Shown here one piece after another: positions 16,734-27,652 of a DNA stretch of 64,000 nt. The stretch comes from Spirosoma terrae. Lineage in GTDB: Bacteria; Bacteroidota; Bacteroidia; Cytophagales; Spirosomataceae. The stretch spans positions 186,001-250,000 of the forward strand of contig NZ_JAAFZH010000007.1 of the NCBI RefSeq assembly GCF_010435915.1. The letters run 5' to 3'. The stretch's first letter is position 1. Every line of letters starts with the position of its first letter. The translations under genes were made by a program, and so were the position numbers. The notes below the pieces were generated by a model. That model was not told the DNA's origin, made no database searches, and saw only the letters and a list, made by a program, of their open reading frames with translations.

Positions 16734-16793
16734 AGATATGATGCATGATAGAATGCTTATCTATAACTAATAAATCAGGCAATCGGCTGAAAG

Positions 16794-16831
16794 AAAAACG
16801 GGCAACCAGGAAGTTCATCCCGGTTGCCCGT
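16794..16831 (-). terminator. Terminator of the ABC-F gene
   Basis: Read on the minus strand, a stem ACGGGCAACC / GGTTGCCCGT (arms 16798-16807 and 16822-16831, with extra inner pairs) is followed by a T-run ending in TTTTTC. It lies 20 bp after the stop of the ABC-F gene. Confidence 0.85.
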
Positions 16832-16851
16832 TGTAAATGGGTGCGAGCTTG

Positions 16852-18525
<1,674 letters not shown>

Positions 18526-18632
18526 TTAGCGGGAAAAGGGAATTTTCTCAGGAACAAGGTCAGTGAATGCTGTATGATCGTGTTTTGTAACGATAACGTC
18601 ACATCTAGTTTAGATCGTAAAACTCCATCGCC

Positions 18633-18640
18633 TATTTTTG
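18633..18640 (+). promoter_or_regulatory. -7 promoter element of the DUF2461 gene
   Basis: TATTTTTG fits TAnnTTTG exactly and sits 25 bp before the ATG at 18665. With the element at 18511 it makes a divergent promoter pair. Confidence 0.5.
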
Positions 18641-18664
18641 TCGTAGCTAAAACGTTCAGCACTC

Positions 18665-19333
18665 ATGATTCAGGCCGCTACCCTTTCTTTTCTGACCGAT
18701 CTGAAAGCCAATAATACGAAAGCATGGTTCGATGAGAACCGAACCGCTTACGAAACAGCCCGCAAGGATTTTATTCAGTTTGTCACCAAGCTCATCGATG
18801 GCCTTGGCACGATCGACCCCGACATCGCCGAAACACCCTTACAAGCCAAAAGCTGTATTTTTCGGATCAATCGCGATGTTCGATTTTCGGCTAACAAATC
18901 GCCCTATAAAACCAATTTCGGCGCCTGGTTCAACAAAGGCGGAAAGAAACTCGAAGCCGCTGGATATTACTTTAATCTGGAACCAGGCAACTGTTTCGTA
19001 GCGGGTGGTATGTATATGCCAGAAGCCGCTACGTTAGCCGCAATCCGGCAGGAGATTGACTATAACGTCGAGGAGTTTACAGGCCTACTTTCTGATCCTG
19101 GCTTTACTAGCCTTTTTAACGGATTGAGCCGTAGCGATGCCTTACAACGCCCGCCCAAAGGCTACGCGGCCGACAATCCAGCCATTGACTATATAAAGCT
19201 AAAAAGCTTTACGGCTAGCTTTGTGGTACCTGACGCTACGTTAACGAGTCCTGCTCTGGAGAAAAAAGTCCTGGAAGGATTTGCCGCCCTACAACCCCTG
19301 GTAGCTTTCCTGAATCGATCGATCGCGTCGTAA
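18665..19333 (+). CDS. DUF2461 family protein
   Basis: A 222-residue cytosolic protein of the DUF2461/TIGR02453 family, recognised by its opening 'LSFLTDLKANNTKAWFDENR..YE.AR.DF..FV', the 'FRINRDVRFSANKSPYKTNFGAWF' block (about residues 67-90) and 'GYYFNLEPGNCFVAGGMYMPEA' (about 99-120). The family is common in Bacteroidota and has no assigned function. Length and motif order are complete. It is divergent from the ABC-F gene and followed after 24 bp by the beta-helix gene, which may be cotranscribed since no promoter is seen between them. Confidence 0.9.
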   Translation: MIQAATLSFLTDLKANNTKAWFDENRTAYETARKDFIQFVTKLIDGLGTIDPDIAETPLQAKSCIFRINRDVRFSANKSPYKTNFGAWFNKGGKKLEAAGYYFNLEPGNCFVAGGMYMPEAATLAAIRQEIDYNVEEFTGLLSDPGFTSLFNGLSRSDALQRPPKGYAADNPAIDYIKLKSFTASFVVPDATLTSPALEKKVLEGFAALQPLVAFLNRSIAS

Positions 19334-19357
19334 CTTCACGCTCCAGACCCTCTATCC

Positions 19358-21094
19358 ATGCCCAACCATTACGTATTGTTTTTTGTCCTTTGCTGGACGA
19401 CATCCTCCTTTGCGCAGAGTTACTACGTTTGTCAGTCATGTGGCAATGCGAACGACAGCAACCCCGGCACGCTGGCTTCACCGTGGAAAACAATCGGGCG
19501 ATCCTGTCAGGCAGGAGCCGTACTGCCGGGCAGTACCGTTTACATTCGAAGTGGTACGTATTACGAGAAACTCACGGTCAACGTTGCTGGCGCGCAGAAC
19601 CAACCCATTACGTTCAGACCCTACAATACCGATCTGGTTCGGGTTGACGGCGGCAGCGCAGCCGGTGTTTTGCTTGCCATTCGCAATAAGAGTTATCTGA
19701 TCATTGACGGGCTGACTTTTCAAAATGCAATTGGCAGTAACTCCGACGGCATTCAGATCAGCGGCAATGCACAATCCATCACCATTAAAAACTGTACGAT
19801 CAATACCATTGCTTTTGACGCTACACTGAACACACCGACCAATGCTTCTCTTCATAATGCTCACGGTATTTTGGTGAAGGGCGATGATCCGGTCAACCCT
19901 ATTTCAAACTTCCTGATGCAGGGGAACACGATCAATCAGATCAAACCGGGTTATAGCGAAGGCATTACGTTCGTTGGAAATATCGACAATTTTCAGGTTC
20001 TGGATAATATCGTCAGCAATATTGCCAATATCGGGATGGTGTTTGCGGGCTACTATAGCTGGGCCTGTCCTTCCTGCCCGCAAACGGCAACGACCCAGAA
20101 TCAGGCCCGGCGCGGTACCATTTCCCGGAATCAGGTGATTAGTTGCCGGGGACCACTGGCCTTCGCAGCAGGCATTTATGCCGATGGCAGTAAAGACCTG
20201 GTAATCGAAGGGAACGTAGTTCGTGACTGCCAGCGCGGAATTCAGATTAACTGCGAAAACCCGAGCTCAATTGCGGGAGCAAGCGCCAGCAATATCAGTA
20301 TCCGGAATAACCTGATTTACAAAAATTCACGGGCAGGTTTGGGCCTGGGCAGCCATTCCTACTCGACCAACCTGGGGAAGGTTACCAGTTGTTCGGTAGT
20401 CAACAATAGCTTATTCGACAATTTTATTGATCGACCGGAAGCGACGGCCACCACCAATGAAGATTTTGGGGAAATGACCTTGAGTTATTCGGAAAACTGC
20501 GTCGTTGAGAACAACATTTTTCATGCCGGTAATCGCCAGCGCCTGTTAAACTCATACGACACCCCGGCATCGGTCAATCTTCGATTTAACTACAATCTCT
20601 GGTTTACGAACAATGCCAACCCGTTCTGGGTGCTGTTTTCCAGCGTTTATTACGGCTTAAACGCCTTCCGAACCGGAACCGGCCAGGAAGCAAACGGAGC
20701 TTTTGGCAATCCTGCTTTTGTCAGTACAAGTCCTGGCATCAATCTGGCGCTTACGTCTACATCGGCTGCCATTAACCTGGGAAACCCGGCGGCTACGTCG
20801 GCTTTGGCTGGCTCACTGGATTATAGTCAACAGGCCAGGTTTAGAGCCGGACGTATCGATGCGGGCGCGTACGAATATCCCAAACCCGTACTTAGCATAG
20901 CGTCAGGATCGTGGCATACAACCAATAGCTGGGATTGTGGCTGCATACCAACCCGTTTCGACCTAGTGCAGATCCAGTCCGGCCATACAATATCGATCAA
21001 TAGCGGAAACGGAACAGCACAGGCTCAGCAGCTTACCCTTCGAGGGCGGCTACAATACGTTAATGCGGGCCGATTGCAACTGGCGATCCCTTAG
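19358..21094 (+). CDS. Secreted right-handed parallel beta-helix protein
   Basis: A 578-residue protein with a signal peptide (about 20 residues, ending SSFAQ). Next comes a DUF1565-like opening ('SGNANDSNPGTLASPWKTIGR'), then many short beta rungs of the pectate-lyase/polysaccharide-binding type with Asn ladders ('ISGNAQSITIKNCTINTI', 'FQVLDNIVSNIANIGMVF', 'LVIEGNVVRDCQRGIQINCENPSS'), to about residue 500. The last 70 residues form a separate small domain ('GSWHTTNSWDCGCIPTRFDLVQIQSGHTISIN') similar to the ends of other Cytophagales surface proteins. It may bind or cleave polysaccharide; no catalytic residues can be assigned. Confidence 0.85.
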   Translation: MPNHYVLFFVLCWTTSSFAQSYYVCQSCGNANDSNPGTLASPWKTIGRSCQAGAVLPGSTVYIRSGTYYEKLTVNVAGAQNQPITFRPYNTDLVRVDGGSAAGVLLAIRNKSYLIIDGLTFQNAIGSNSDGIQISGNAQSITIKNCTINTIAFDATLNTPTNASLHNAHGILVKGDDPVNPISNFLMQGNTINQIKPGYSEGITFVGNIDNFQVLDNIVSNIANIGMVFAGYYSWACPSCPQTATTQNQARRGTISRNQVISCRGPLAFAAGIYADGSKDLVIEGNVVRDCQRGIQINCENPSSIAGASASNISIRNNLIYKNSRAGLGLGSHSYSTNLGKVTSCSVVNNSLFDNFIDRPEATATTNEDFGEMTLSYSENCVVENNIFHAGNRQRLLNSYDTPASVNLRFNYNLWFTNNANPFWVLFSSVYYGLNAFRTGTGQEANGAFGNPAFVSTSPGINLALTSTSAAINLGNPAATSALAGSLDYSQQARFRAGRIDAGAYEYPKPVLSIASGSWHTTNSWDCGCIPTRFDLVQIQSGHTISINSGNGTAQAQQLTLRGRLQYVNAGRLQLAIP

Positions 21095-21096
21095 TT

Positions 21097-21915
21097 TTAT
21101 AGAGCCAGATGAACCGAGCGCACCGACTCGCCGTAGAAATTAGTTGCCTGTCTGTCAAAATCGTCGGTGGAATCGGTTGTTAAGAAGATTCGGCGGCCCT
21201 GTTTGCTGCACTGTTCGTCGATTTCGGGGTGCCGGACCAAATAGTCAGCCAGACTGTCGGCCACAATTCCACCCTGACTTAGAATAGTCGCATCTGCAGG
21301 CGCAAACTGACGAATCTTGTCAATCAGAAGCGGGTAATGCGTACAGGCCAGTAAAATGGTATCGATGGCTGGCGACTTTTGCAATAACCGATCAAGGTGC
21401 TGTTTTACAAAATAGTCGGCACCAGGGCTGGCATATTCTCCATTTTCGACCAGTGGTACCCACATTGGGCAAGCTTCCTGAAAAACCTGCAAGTCGGGGA
21501 AGCATTTGTCAATTTCCACTACGTATGATTCCGACGTAACGGTTCCCCGCGTTGCCAGAATGCCAACATTGCCCGATTTCGAGTAATTTCCAATTACTTC
21601 CGTGGTGGGACGTATTACGCCTAACACCCGGCGGTCGGGTGCTATAACGGGCAAATCCAACTGCTGAATGTTACGTAGTGCTTTAGCGGATGCAGTATTA
21701 CAGGCCAGCACCACCAACCGACAACCCCGGTCGAATAGATGTCGAACGCATTCGAGTGTGTACTGATAAACCGTATCGAACGAACGTGTACCGTAGGGCG
21801 TACGGGCATTATCACCCAGATAAACGTAGTCGTACTGCGGTAACTTCCGGACTATTTCGCGTAGGATGGTCAGGCCACCGTAGCCCGAATCAAATACGCC
21901 AATGGGTTGATTCAT
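21097..21915 (-). CDS. murI: Glutamate racemase
   Basis: This enzyme converts L-glutamate to D-glutamate for peptidoglycan, in the cytosol. The 272-residue protein starts 'IGVFDSGYGGLTILREI' (substrate-binding Asp-Ser), and has both catalytic cysteines: 'LVVLACNTASAKALR' (about residue 73) and 'TILLACTHYPLL' (about residue 186). 'YLGDNARTPYGTRS' (about 32-45) is also typical. It is convergent with the beta-helix gene with only 2 bp between stops. Confidence 0.96.
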   Translation of the reverse strand: MNQPIGVFDSGYGGLTILREIVRKLPQYDYVYLGDNARTPYGTRSFDTVYQYTLECVRHLFDRGCRLVVLACNTASAKALRNIQQLDLPVIAPDRRVLGVIRPTTEVIGNYSKSGNVGILATRGTVTSESYVVEIDKCFPDLQVFQEACPMWVPLVENGEYASPGADYFVKQHLDRLLQKSPAIDTILLACTHYPLLIDKIRQFAPADATILSQGGIVADSLADYLVRHPEIDEQCSKQGRRIFLTTDSTDDFDRQATNFYGESVRSVHLAL

Positions 21916-21981
21916 ACTTCATTGTCAATCTAATGTGAATCGTAAAACGACGTTACCAGCATACACCGGCTAGTTACACAA

Positions 21982-23406
21982 CTAATGCATTGCCTTTTTC
22001 TTGACCTCATCCAGAAGGCTATCCAAGGCTTTTCGGTCATACACCGCTCCTCGCAGAATAACCGTATTGATAGCCTGGGTAGCGCTTATATCCTGCAATG
22101 GGTTCTGATCCAGCAAAACGATATCCGCACTTTTACCCGCTGCTATATCGCCAAACACATCAGTTTTTCCGAGAAATGCCGGTCCCGGAATAATTGCCGA
22201 TTGCAGAGCCTGCAAAGGCGTCAGACCTGCCTTGACGAAAAGTTGCAGTTCGTGGTGCAGTCCTAGCCCCGGATAGACAAACGAATTCAGGAAACCAGCA
22301 TCGGTTCCGGCCATGATCGTCACCCCCGCCTGACGAAGCAGCGGAAGCAAAGCACTCGACTTTTCGTAGACCGCGTGTCGTTCAGCAATGGCATCCGGTC
22401 CATCATGCGCGGCCCGATTCACTCGCCAGGCATACGTATTTTTCAGTCCCTGCCCGATGTACTGCAAATAGCTATCGTTTTGATGATTATTCTGATCCAG
22501 ATAGGCTACGGTCTGGCTAATGGTTAACGTGGGCACAACAATCGTCCCATTTTTAGCCATTCGTCGGTAGACAGCCAGAGCAGTCGTTTCATCAAAACTC
22601 TGAAGTAGCATGGGCAAAGCAACCCGGTTGGTTAGCTTGCCAGCCATTACTTTTTCGGCCACTTCCTTATCCCGCGTTGAGCCCGCTTTCAATACGTAGG
22701 TCATGTGTTCGACCGAACCCAGACCAGCCGTTGACACCTGATCCATAGTCAGGGCGAATGGTACGTGCCCCGAGGTTTTCATCCCTCGCTTTTTCGTCTC
22801 CTGAAGAATGTACAGATACGTTTCCGGCTTGATTGTGTTGTCGGTAATCTTCACAAAGTCGACCCGCAAACCCTGCAACGAATCAAGCATTTTATCCACT
22901 TCTTCGGGTGTACTCACCTCAATATCGCCCACCCAGCTGGATTTGTAGCCTTCCAGTTTGGGACCGGACGTAAACATGGTAGGTCCGTTTAAGTCACCTT
23001 TCGCAATCTGATCGCGCCATTGTAGAACGGATGGGCTTAAATCGGCCGCAGCATCCCGAATGCCGGTAATGCCGTGGGCAATGTACAGCGGCAATAGGTT
23101 TTTATTTTCCTCGATCAGCGTGTCTCCTCCACCAAAATGGACGTGCATATCCCAGAGACCCGGAATGATGTATTTTCCACTGGCATCAATTGTCGTCCTG
23201 GCCCGAAAATCGTTTAGCTGCGACTCATTGAACACCCCCAGAATCCGCTTGTTCTGAATGGTAATCAGTTTCTTTGGCTGGATAGTGCCCGTCTTTATAT
23301 CGATCAGATTACCCGATCGGATCAGCACATCGACATTCCGTTTTTGGGCAATGATAGGGTTGGCTCCTACGCATAGAAAAGCCAGATACAGGAAAAATTT
23401 TCTCAT
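21982..23406 (-). CDS. Secreted amidohydrolase-family protein
   Basis: A 474-residue protein with a signal peptide (MRKFFLYLAFLCVGANPIIAQ). The body is a metal-dependent amidohydrolase: 'IIPGLWDMHVHFGG' (about residues 80-93) gives the two metal His, 'KTSGHVPFALTMDQ' and 'SVEHMTYVLK' (about 212-240) more His ligands, and 'IMAGTDAGF' (about 345-353) the catalytic Asp; the end 'GKSADIVLLDQNPLQDI' is the usual closing beta strand. It belongs to the imidazolonepropionase/prolidase-like secreted group of Bacteroidota; the substrate is unknown. It lies downstream of alaS, behind that gene's terminator. Confidence 0.9.
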   Translation of the reverse strand: MRKFFLYLAFLCVGANPIIAQKRNVDVLIRSGNLIDIKTGTIQPKKLITIQNKRILGVFNESQLNDFRARTTIDASGKYIIPGLWDMHVHFGGGDTLIEENKNLLPLYIAHGITGIRDAAADLSPSVLQWRDQIAKGDLNGPTMFTSGPKLEGYKSSWVGDIEVSTPEEVDKMLDSLQGLRVDFVKITDNTIKPETYLYILQETKKRGMKTSGHVPFALTMDQVSTAGLGSVEHMTYVLKAGSTRDKEVAEKVMAGKLTNRVALPMLLQSFDETTALAVYRRMAKNGTIVVPTLTISQTVAYLDQNNHQNDSYLQYIGQGLKNTYAWRVNRAAHDGPDAIAERHAVYEKSSALLPLLRQAGVTIMAGTDAGFLNSFVYPGLGLHHELQLFVKAGLTPLQALQSAIIPGPAFLGKTDVFGDIAAGKSADIVLLDQNPLQDISATQAINTVILRGAVYDRKALDSLLDEVKKKAMH

Positions 23407-23430
23407 TACAAATGGTAGCTATGGCTAAGA

Positions 23431-23467
23431 ATAAAACTTCCCGAAAACGCTGGGCTTCCGGGAAGTT
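23431..23467 (-). terminator. Terminator of alaS
   Basis: On the minus strand a 9-bp stem AACTTCCCG / CGGGAAGTT (arms 23459-23467 and 23435-23443) is followed by TTTTAT. It sits 29 bp after the alaS stop. Confidence 0.75.
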
Positions 23468-23495
23468 CGATTGCATAAAACAATGTGTTGGAGGC

Positions 23496-26159
23496 TTATC
23501 CGAGTAACTCCTTACCCTGGGCCAGGGCCGCATCCAGTCCCGACACGTCAGAACCGCCCGCCGTAGCAAAGAATGGCTGACCACCGCCCCCACCTTTAAT
23601 ATTTTTAGCCAGCTCTTTTACGACCTGACCTGCGTTCAGGTTTTTACCTTGAATCAACGAGTCGGGAAGCATAACCGCTAACTGTGGTTTGCCATTAATA
23701 TCGGCTCCAAGCACAACGGCCAGATTATCAACTTTCGCCTTCAAATCATAAGCAAGCTGTTTGAGCGCATCGGCCGACGGTACGTCTACTTTTTCAATAA
23801 GACGGCTATGTCCATTCACCACTTCTATTTTTTCCAGCAGTTGATTTTTCAATTGCTGAACTTTCTCATTCTGCAGTGCTTCAACCTGTTTTTGCAGCGC
23901 GCTACGTTCCTCAAGCAGGGCCTGCACCGCTTTTACTACGTCTTTCGGGGCTTTCAATAACTCCTTCAGTTCTGTCACAACGGCCATTTGCTCGTTCACC
24001 AGCGCTTCGGCTCCGGCCGATGTTTTTGCTTCGACCCGACGAACGCCCGTCGACACCGATCCTTCTCCCGTGAATTTGAACAGCCCGATATGGCCGGTTG
24101 CCGGTACGTGCGTTCCGCCACAAAGTTCAACCGAGTACGCAGGATCGAAGGTAATCACCCGAACAAAGTCACCGTACTTCTCACCGAACAAAGCGGTTGC
24201 GCCCAAGGCTTTCGCTTCTTCGATAGGCACATTCCGTTTCTCATCCAGTTTGATATCTTCCCGGATTTTCTCGTTCACGATCCGTTCCACTTCGGCCAGT
24301 TGCTCATCGGTTACTTTGCTGAAATGCGAAAAGTCGAAACGTAGCGCGTCAGGACCAACATAAGATCCTTTCTGTGCTACGTGCGATCCCAGCACTTCCC
24401 GTAGCGCCGAATGCAACAGGTGCGTAGCCGAGTGATTACTACTAGTGAGACCACGGCGGGCTGTATTGATCACAGCATAAACCGTATCAGCCTGCGCCAA
24501 TAAATCATCAATACCCGTTACGTCCTGTACGATATGGATCGTCAGATCATTCTCTTTTTTCGTATCCAGTACGGTCAACGTACCGATCTGATCTGAGCCT
24601 GCAAATAATTCAAACGTACCTGTGTCACCAATCTGTCCACCAGATTCAGCATAAAATGGCGTCTTATCCAGCACGACCTGAATCTGCGTCCCCTGTTTAT
24701 TCTGAATCTTGCGATACTTCACAACCTGAGCATAGGCTTCGGGCTGATCGTATCCAACGAATTCAACTTTACCATCAAGGTCACTAAGTTCAATCCAATC
24801 ACCTGCCGACGAAGCCGCATCTTTCCGGGAGCGTGCTTTTTGTTCAGCCAGCGCCTTCTGGAAACCAGCCTCGTCGATTGAAAAGCCTTTCTCGCGAGCG
24901 ATCAACGCCGTTAAATCAGCCGGAAAACCGAACGTATCGTTCAACTCGAAAACGGTTTCGCCCGGAATTTCCTGCTTACCTTCTGCCGTAAGCTGTCCGA
25001 TAATCTGATCCAGACGCCCTAAACCCGTTCCCAGCGTGCGCAGGAAGGCGATTTCTTCTTCCCGAATTACGGTAGCTACGAAATCGCGCTGGGCGTTCAA
25101 CTCGGGGAACACATCGGCAAACTGCATAGCCAGCGTTGGCACGAGTTTGGTCATGAATGGTTCAGTCAGGCCAAGGTACGAATACCCGTAGCGGATGGCC
25201 CGGCGCAAAATCCGACGTATGACGTAGCCCGCTTTCGCGTTGGATGGAACCAATCCATCGGCAATGGCGAACGAAACAGCCCGGATGTGGTCGGCAATCA
25301 CACGCATCGCTACGTCGGTCTTTTCCATCGTGCCCGTGTATTTCTGACCCGACAGCTCTTCGATTACGTTGATCGTTCCAGAGAAAACGTCGGTATCGTA
25401 GTTCGACTGCTTGCCCTGAATGGCCATACACAACCGCTCGAAACCCATACCCGTATCGACGTGCCGGGCAGGCAGTTCTTCCAGCGAACCATCGGCTTTC
25501 CGGTTGAACTGCATGAATACGTTATTCCAGATTTCGACCACCTGCGGATGGTCGGCATTGACCAGCTCTTTCCCTGGCGTCAGGGCAACGTCTTCGGCAG
25601 AACGAAGGTCAATATGAATTTCGGAGCAGGGGCCACAGGGTCCCGTATCGCCCATTTCCCAGAAGTTATCTTTTTTATTGCCGAGAATAATGCGCGACTC
25701 ATCCCCGATGATCTCTTTCCAAAGATCCCAGGACTCCTGGTCGAATGGTACGTTATCTTTATCATCGCCCTTGAACACCGATACGTATATACGGTCTTTC
25801 GGCAGTTTATAGACTTCCGTCAGCAGTTCCCACGACCAGTGTAGCGCTTCTTTTTTAAAGTAATCGCCAAACGACCAGTTACCCAGCATCTCGAACATGG
25901 TGTGGTGATACGTATCGAAACCAACGTCTTCAAGGTCGTTATGCTTCCCGGATACCCGCAGGCATTTCTGCGTATCGGCCACGCGTTTTGCCGGTGGCGT
26001 TCCATTGCCAAGGAAAAAATCTTTAAACTGGGCCATCCCCGAGTTGTTGAACATCAGCGTGGGGTCGTTTTTAGCAACGAGCGGAGCTGATGGCACAATC
26101 AGGTGTTGTTTAGACCGGAAGAAGTCGAGAAAATGCCGACGTATTTCGTGGGAAGTCAT
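23496..26159 (-). CDS. alaS: Alanine--tRNA ligase
   Basis: An 887-residue full-length AlaS that charges tRNA-Ala. The N-terminal class II core is clear ('[39 protein letters not shown]', '[30 protein letters not shown]'), followed by the editing domain with its zinc/His signatures ('[25 protein letters not shown]', '[19 protein letters not shown]') and the C-terminal DHHA1 domain ('[17 protein letters not shown]'). Nothing is missing compared with normal AlaS. The merR gene is divergent, 149 bp away. Confidence 0.98.
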   Translation of the reverse strand: MTSHEIRRHFLDFFRSKQHLIVPSAPLVAKNDPTLMFNNSGMAQFKDFFLGNGTPPAKRVADTQKCLRVSGKHNDLEDVGFDTYHHTMFEMLGNWSFGDYFKKEALHWSWELLTEVYKLPKDRIYVSVFKGDDKDNVPFDQESWDLWKEIIGDESRIILGNKKDNFWEMGDTGPCGPCSEIHIDLRSAEDVALTPGKELVNADHPQVVEIWNNVFMQFNRKADGSLEELPARHVDTGMGFERLCMAIQGKQSNYDTDVFSGTINVIEELSGQKYTGTMEKTDVAMRVIADHIRAVSFAIADGLVPSNAKAGYVIRRILRRAIRYGYSYLGLTEPFMTKLVPTLAMQFADVFPELNAQRDFVATVIREEEIAFLRTLGTGLGRLDQIIGQLTAEGKQEIPGETVFELNDTFGFPADLTALIAREKGFSIDEAGFQKALAEQKARSRKDAASSAGDWIELSDLDGKVEFVGYDQPEAYAQVVKYRKIQNKQGTQIQVVLDKTPFYAESGGQIGDTGTFELFAGSDQIGTLTVLDTKKENDLTIHIVQDVTGIDDLLAQADTVYAVINTARRGLTSSNHSATHLLHSALREVLGSHVAQKGSYVGPDALRFDFSHFSKVTDEQLAEVERIVNEKIREDIKLDEKRNVPIEEAKALGATALFGEKYGDFVRVITFDPAYSVELCGGTHVPATGHIGLFKFTGEGSVSTGVRRVEAKTSAGAEALVNEQMAVVTELKELLKAPKDVVKAVQALLEERSALQKQVEALQNEKVQQLKNQLLEKIEVVNGHSRLIEKVDVPSADALKQLAYDLKAKVDNLAVVLGADINGKPQLAVMLPDSLIQGKNLNAGQVVKELAKNIKGGGGGQPFFATAGGSDVSGLDAALAQGKELLG

Positions 26160-26308
26160 TGTGTTAATCGTTAGTTATCCGCAACTAGTGCAACCATACG
26201 ACAGGATTGTTCTAGTCACATCAGCAGGCTAGTATAAATTACCGGCTATTGATTTGCAAAATTACGTCAAAACTTGCAGGTTTACCCGAACCTCAGCAAG
26301 TTTGTCAA

Positions 26309-26671
26309 ATGGAAAATCCGAACAAACTCTATTACGGCATCAAGGAAGTAGCGGATAAGTTTGGCATCAATGCATCCAAACTGCGGTATTACGAAAAGGA
26401 GTTTCCAACACTTCAGCCCAAGAAAAACCGCTCCGGCGACCGTGTCTATACGCAGGCTGATATCGACCATCTGGCGGAAATACTGGACTTAATTGACCGG
26501 CAGAAATATACACTCCCCGGTGCCCGCGAGTTTCTGAAAGAACGGGAAGCTCGCAAACGGGAGAATGCCAGGCACATTGCTAAACTCCAGAAAATCAAAT
26601 CTTTTCTGGAGCAAATGCGGGCCAGCCTGGATAATCCGCAGGAAAGTCTGGCGTTGGAAGAAGACGAATAG
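26309..26671 (+). CDS. MerR-family transcriptional regulator
   Basis: A 120-residue regulator whose MerR winged helix is 'LYYGIKEVADKFGINASKLRYYEKEFPTLQPKKNRSGDRVYTQADIDHL', followed by a coiled-coil dimer helix ('EFLKEREARKRENARHIAKLQKIKSFLEQMRASL'). There is no C-terminal ligand domain and no Cys for metal binding, so the signal is unknown. The frame can be extended to 26249, but MENPNKLYYG at 26309 fits the family start. It is divergent from alaS. Its stop is 6 bp before the left arm of a large inverted repeat. Confidence 0.88.
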   Translation: MENPNKLYYGIKEVADKFGINASKLRYYEKEFPTLQPKKNRSGDRVYTQADIDHLAEILDLIDRQKYTLPGAREFLKEREARKRENARHIAKLQKIKSFLEQMRASLDNPQESLALEEDE

Positions 26672-26677
26672 AACGGT

Positions 26678-26828
26678 ATAGAACGCTGATTTTCATGATA
26701 ATTATGATTTAAACTTTTTAGCTTACGTCATAACGTTGAGGCTATTCACTCCTAGATTTAGGGGTGAAACCAACTATTGAAACAGTTTCGATTATTAATC
26801 ATAACGATCATAAAAATCAGCGTTCTAT
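26678..26828. repeat. 151-bp inverted-repeat element between merR and ptuB
   Basis: Left arm 26678-26709 and right arm 26797-26828 are 32 bp each and match as an inverted repeat at 29 of 32 positions. The 87-bp interior has its own 10-bp hairpin (TTCACTCCTA / TAGGGGTGAA, centre near 26757) and a GAAAC-A-GTTTC mirror. The element fills almost the whole gap between the two convergent genes. It could be a bidirectional terminator, a MITE-like palindrome or a structured RNA. Confidence 0.75.
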
Positions 26829-26832
26829 GTTG

Positions 26833-27645
26833 TCACATAATCGAATCGAAGTAGCGAACCATTCCCGCATACGGCTCCCGGCTGTCTTTCATCTCAGCGA
26901 TTCGATCAATGGCCATTTGAATCAGGTCGTCACTAAACCGATCAGCCCGTTGGGAGGTTAGCTTCACAATCTTGAAGTTTTTAAAAACCTGATAACGTAG
27001 CAACTTCAGCTCTGTCCGGTTCAAACCCAAGCAATCGTTAACGGCTTTAAAAACCCTTTCAGCATCGGGATGAGCCGGATTTGGGGCAATAACAACCTCC
27101 TTCAATACGTCGTCGACCTTCCAAATGAAATACGGCGACGGATCTTCGTAATACGGGTTCGGCAAATCCGCTTTCTCGGCTGCCAATTGCTGCTGAAACG
27201 TCGTGTGCAGTGTTGTCTGCGCCAGCGGATCGATGGCTAATTTTCCGGCCAAAATCGACCTAATATCCGGTTCCGTAAGCAGATCGGCCGATACTGGAAA
27301 CTTATCACTTTTATAAGCCTGATTACAGATCTGACAGGAATACAGATAATTGTCATAGCAATAAGCCAGCCACCAGTACACCGACTTAGGCCGATAATGC
27401 TCTACGTCGCCGTGAGCCACCACCGCCGTGGGCGATTCGCAATACGCACACTTATTGAACGATTCTTTTTTCAACTGTGCCTTTGCTTTCCCCCAGTAGC
27501 TATCCTTAAACTCGACTTTCTTCAACGTACCGCTACGCACCTTCATCACGGAGTCGATTAATTCCTGCTCTTTCTCGATCAATTTCTGACCGCACAGACT
27601 GGGTGGTACGTCCTGCGGCTTTCGGCTACGCTTCAGCTCAATCAT
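26833..27645 (-). CDS. ptuB: Septu-like HNH nuclease PtuB
   Basis: A 270-residue HNH-type nuclease. The zinc/catalytic core is 'KCAYCES' (C66, C69), 'HGDVEHYRPKS' (His 83 in the DVEH motif), 'YSCQICNQAYKSDKFP' (C104, C107, Asn108 and Lys112), the pattern of TIGR02646/PtuB proteins. In Septu systems PtuB acts with the ATPase PtuA as an anti-phage nuclease, and related pairs are effectors of some retrons. It lies 7 bp downstream of ptuA in the same transcript. There is no reverse transcriptase gene beside it, so a plain Septu pair is the better call. Confidence 0.88.
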   Translation of the reverse strand: MIELKRSRKPQDVPPSLCGQKLIEKEQELIDSVMKVRSGTLKKVEFKDSYWGKAKAQLKKESFNKCAYCESPTAVVAHGDVEHYRPKSVYWWLAYCYDNYLYSCQICNQAYKSDKFPVSADLLTEPDIRSILAGKLAIDPLAQTTLHTTFQQQLAAEKADLPNPYYEDPSPYFIWKVDDVLKEVVIAPNPAHPDAERVFKAVNDCLGLNRTELKLLRYQVFKNFKIVKLTSQRADRFSDDLIQMAIDRIAEMKDSREPYAGMVRYFDSIM

Positions 27646-27652
27646 GGCTTTT

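Noticed and set aside
25287-25844. 185-residue plus-strand frame within alaS
   Set aside because: Fully antisense to the conserved AlaS core.
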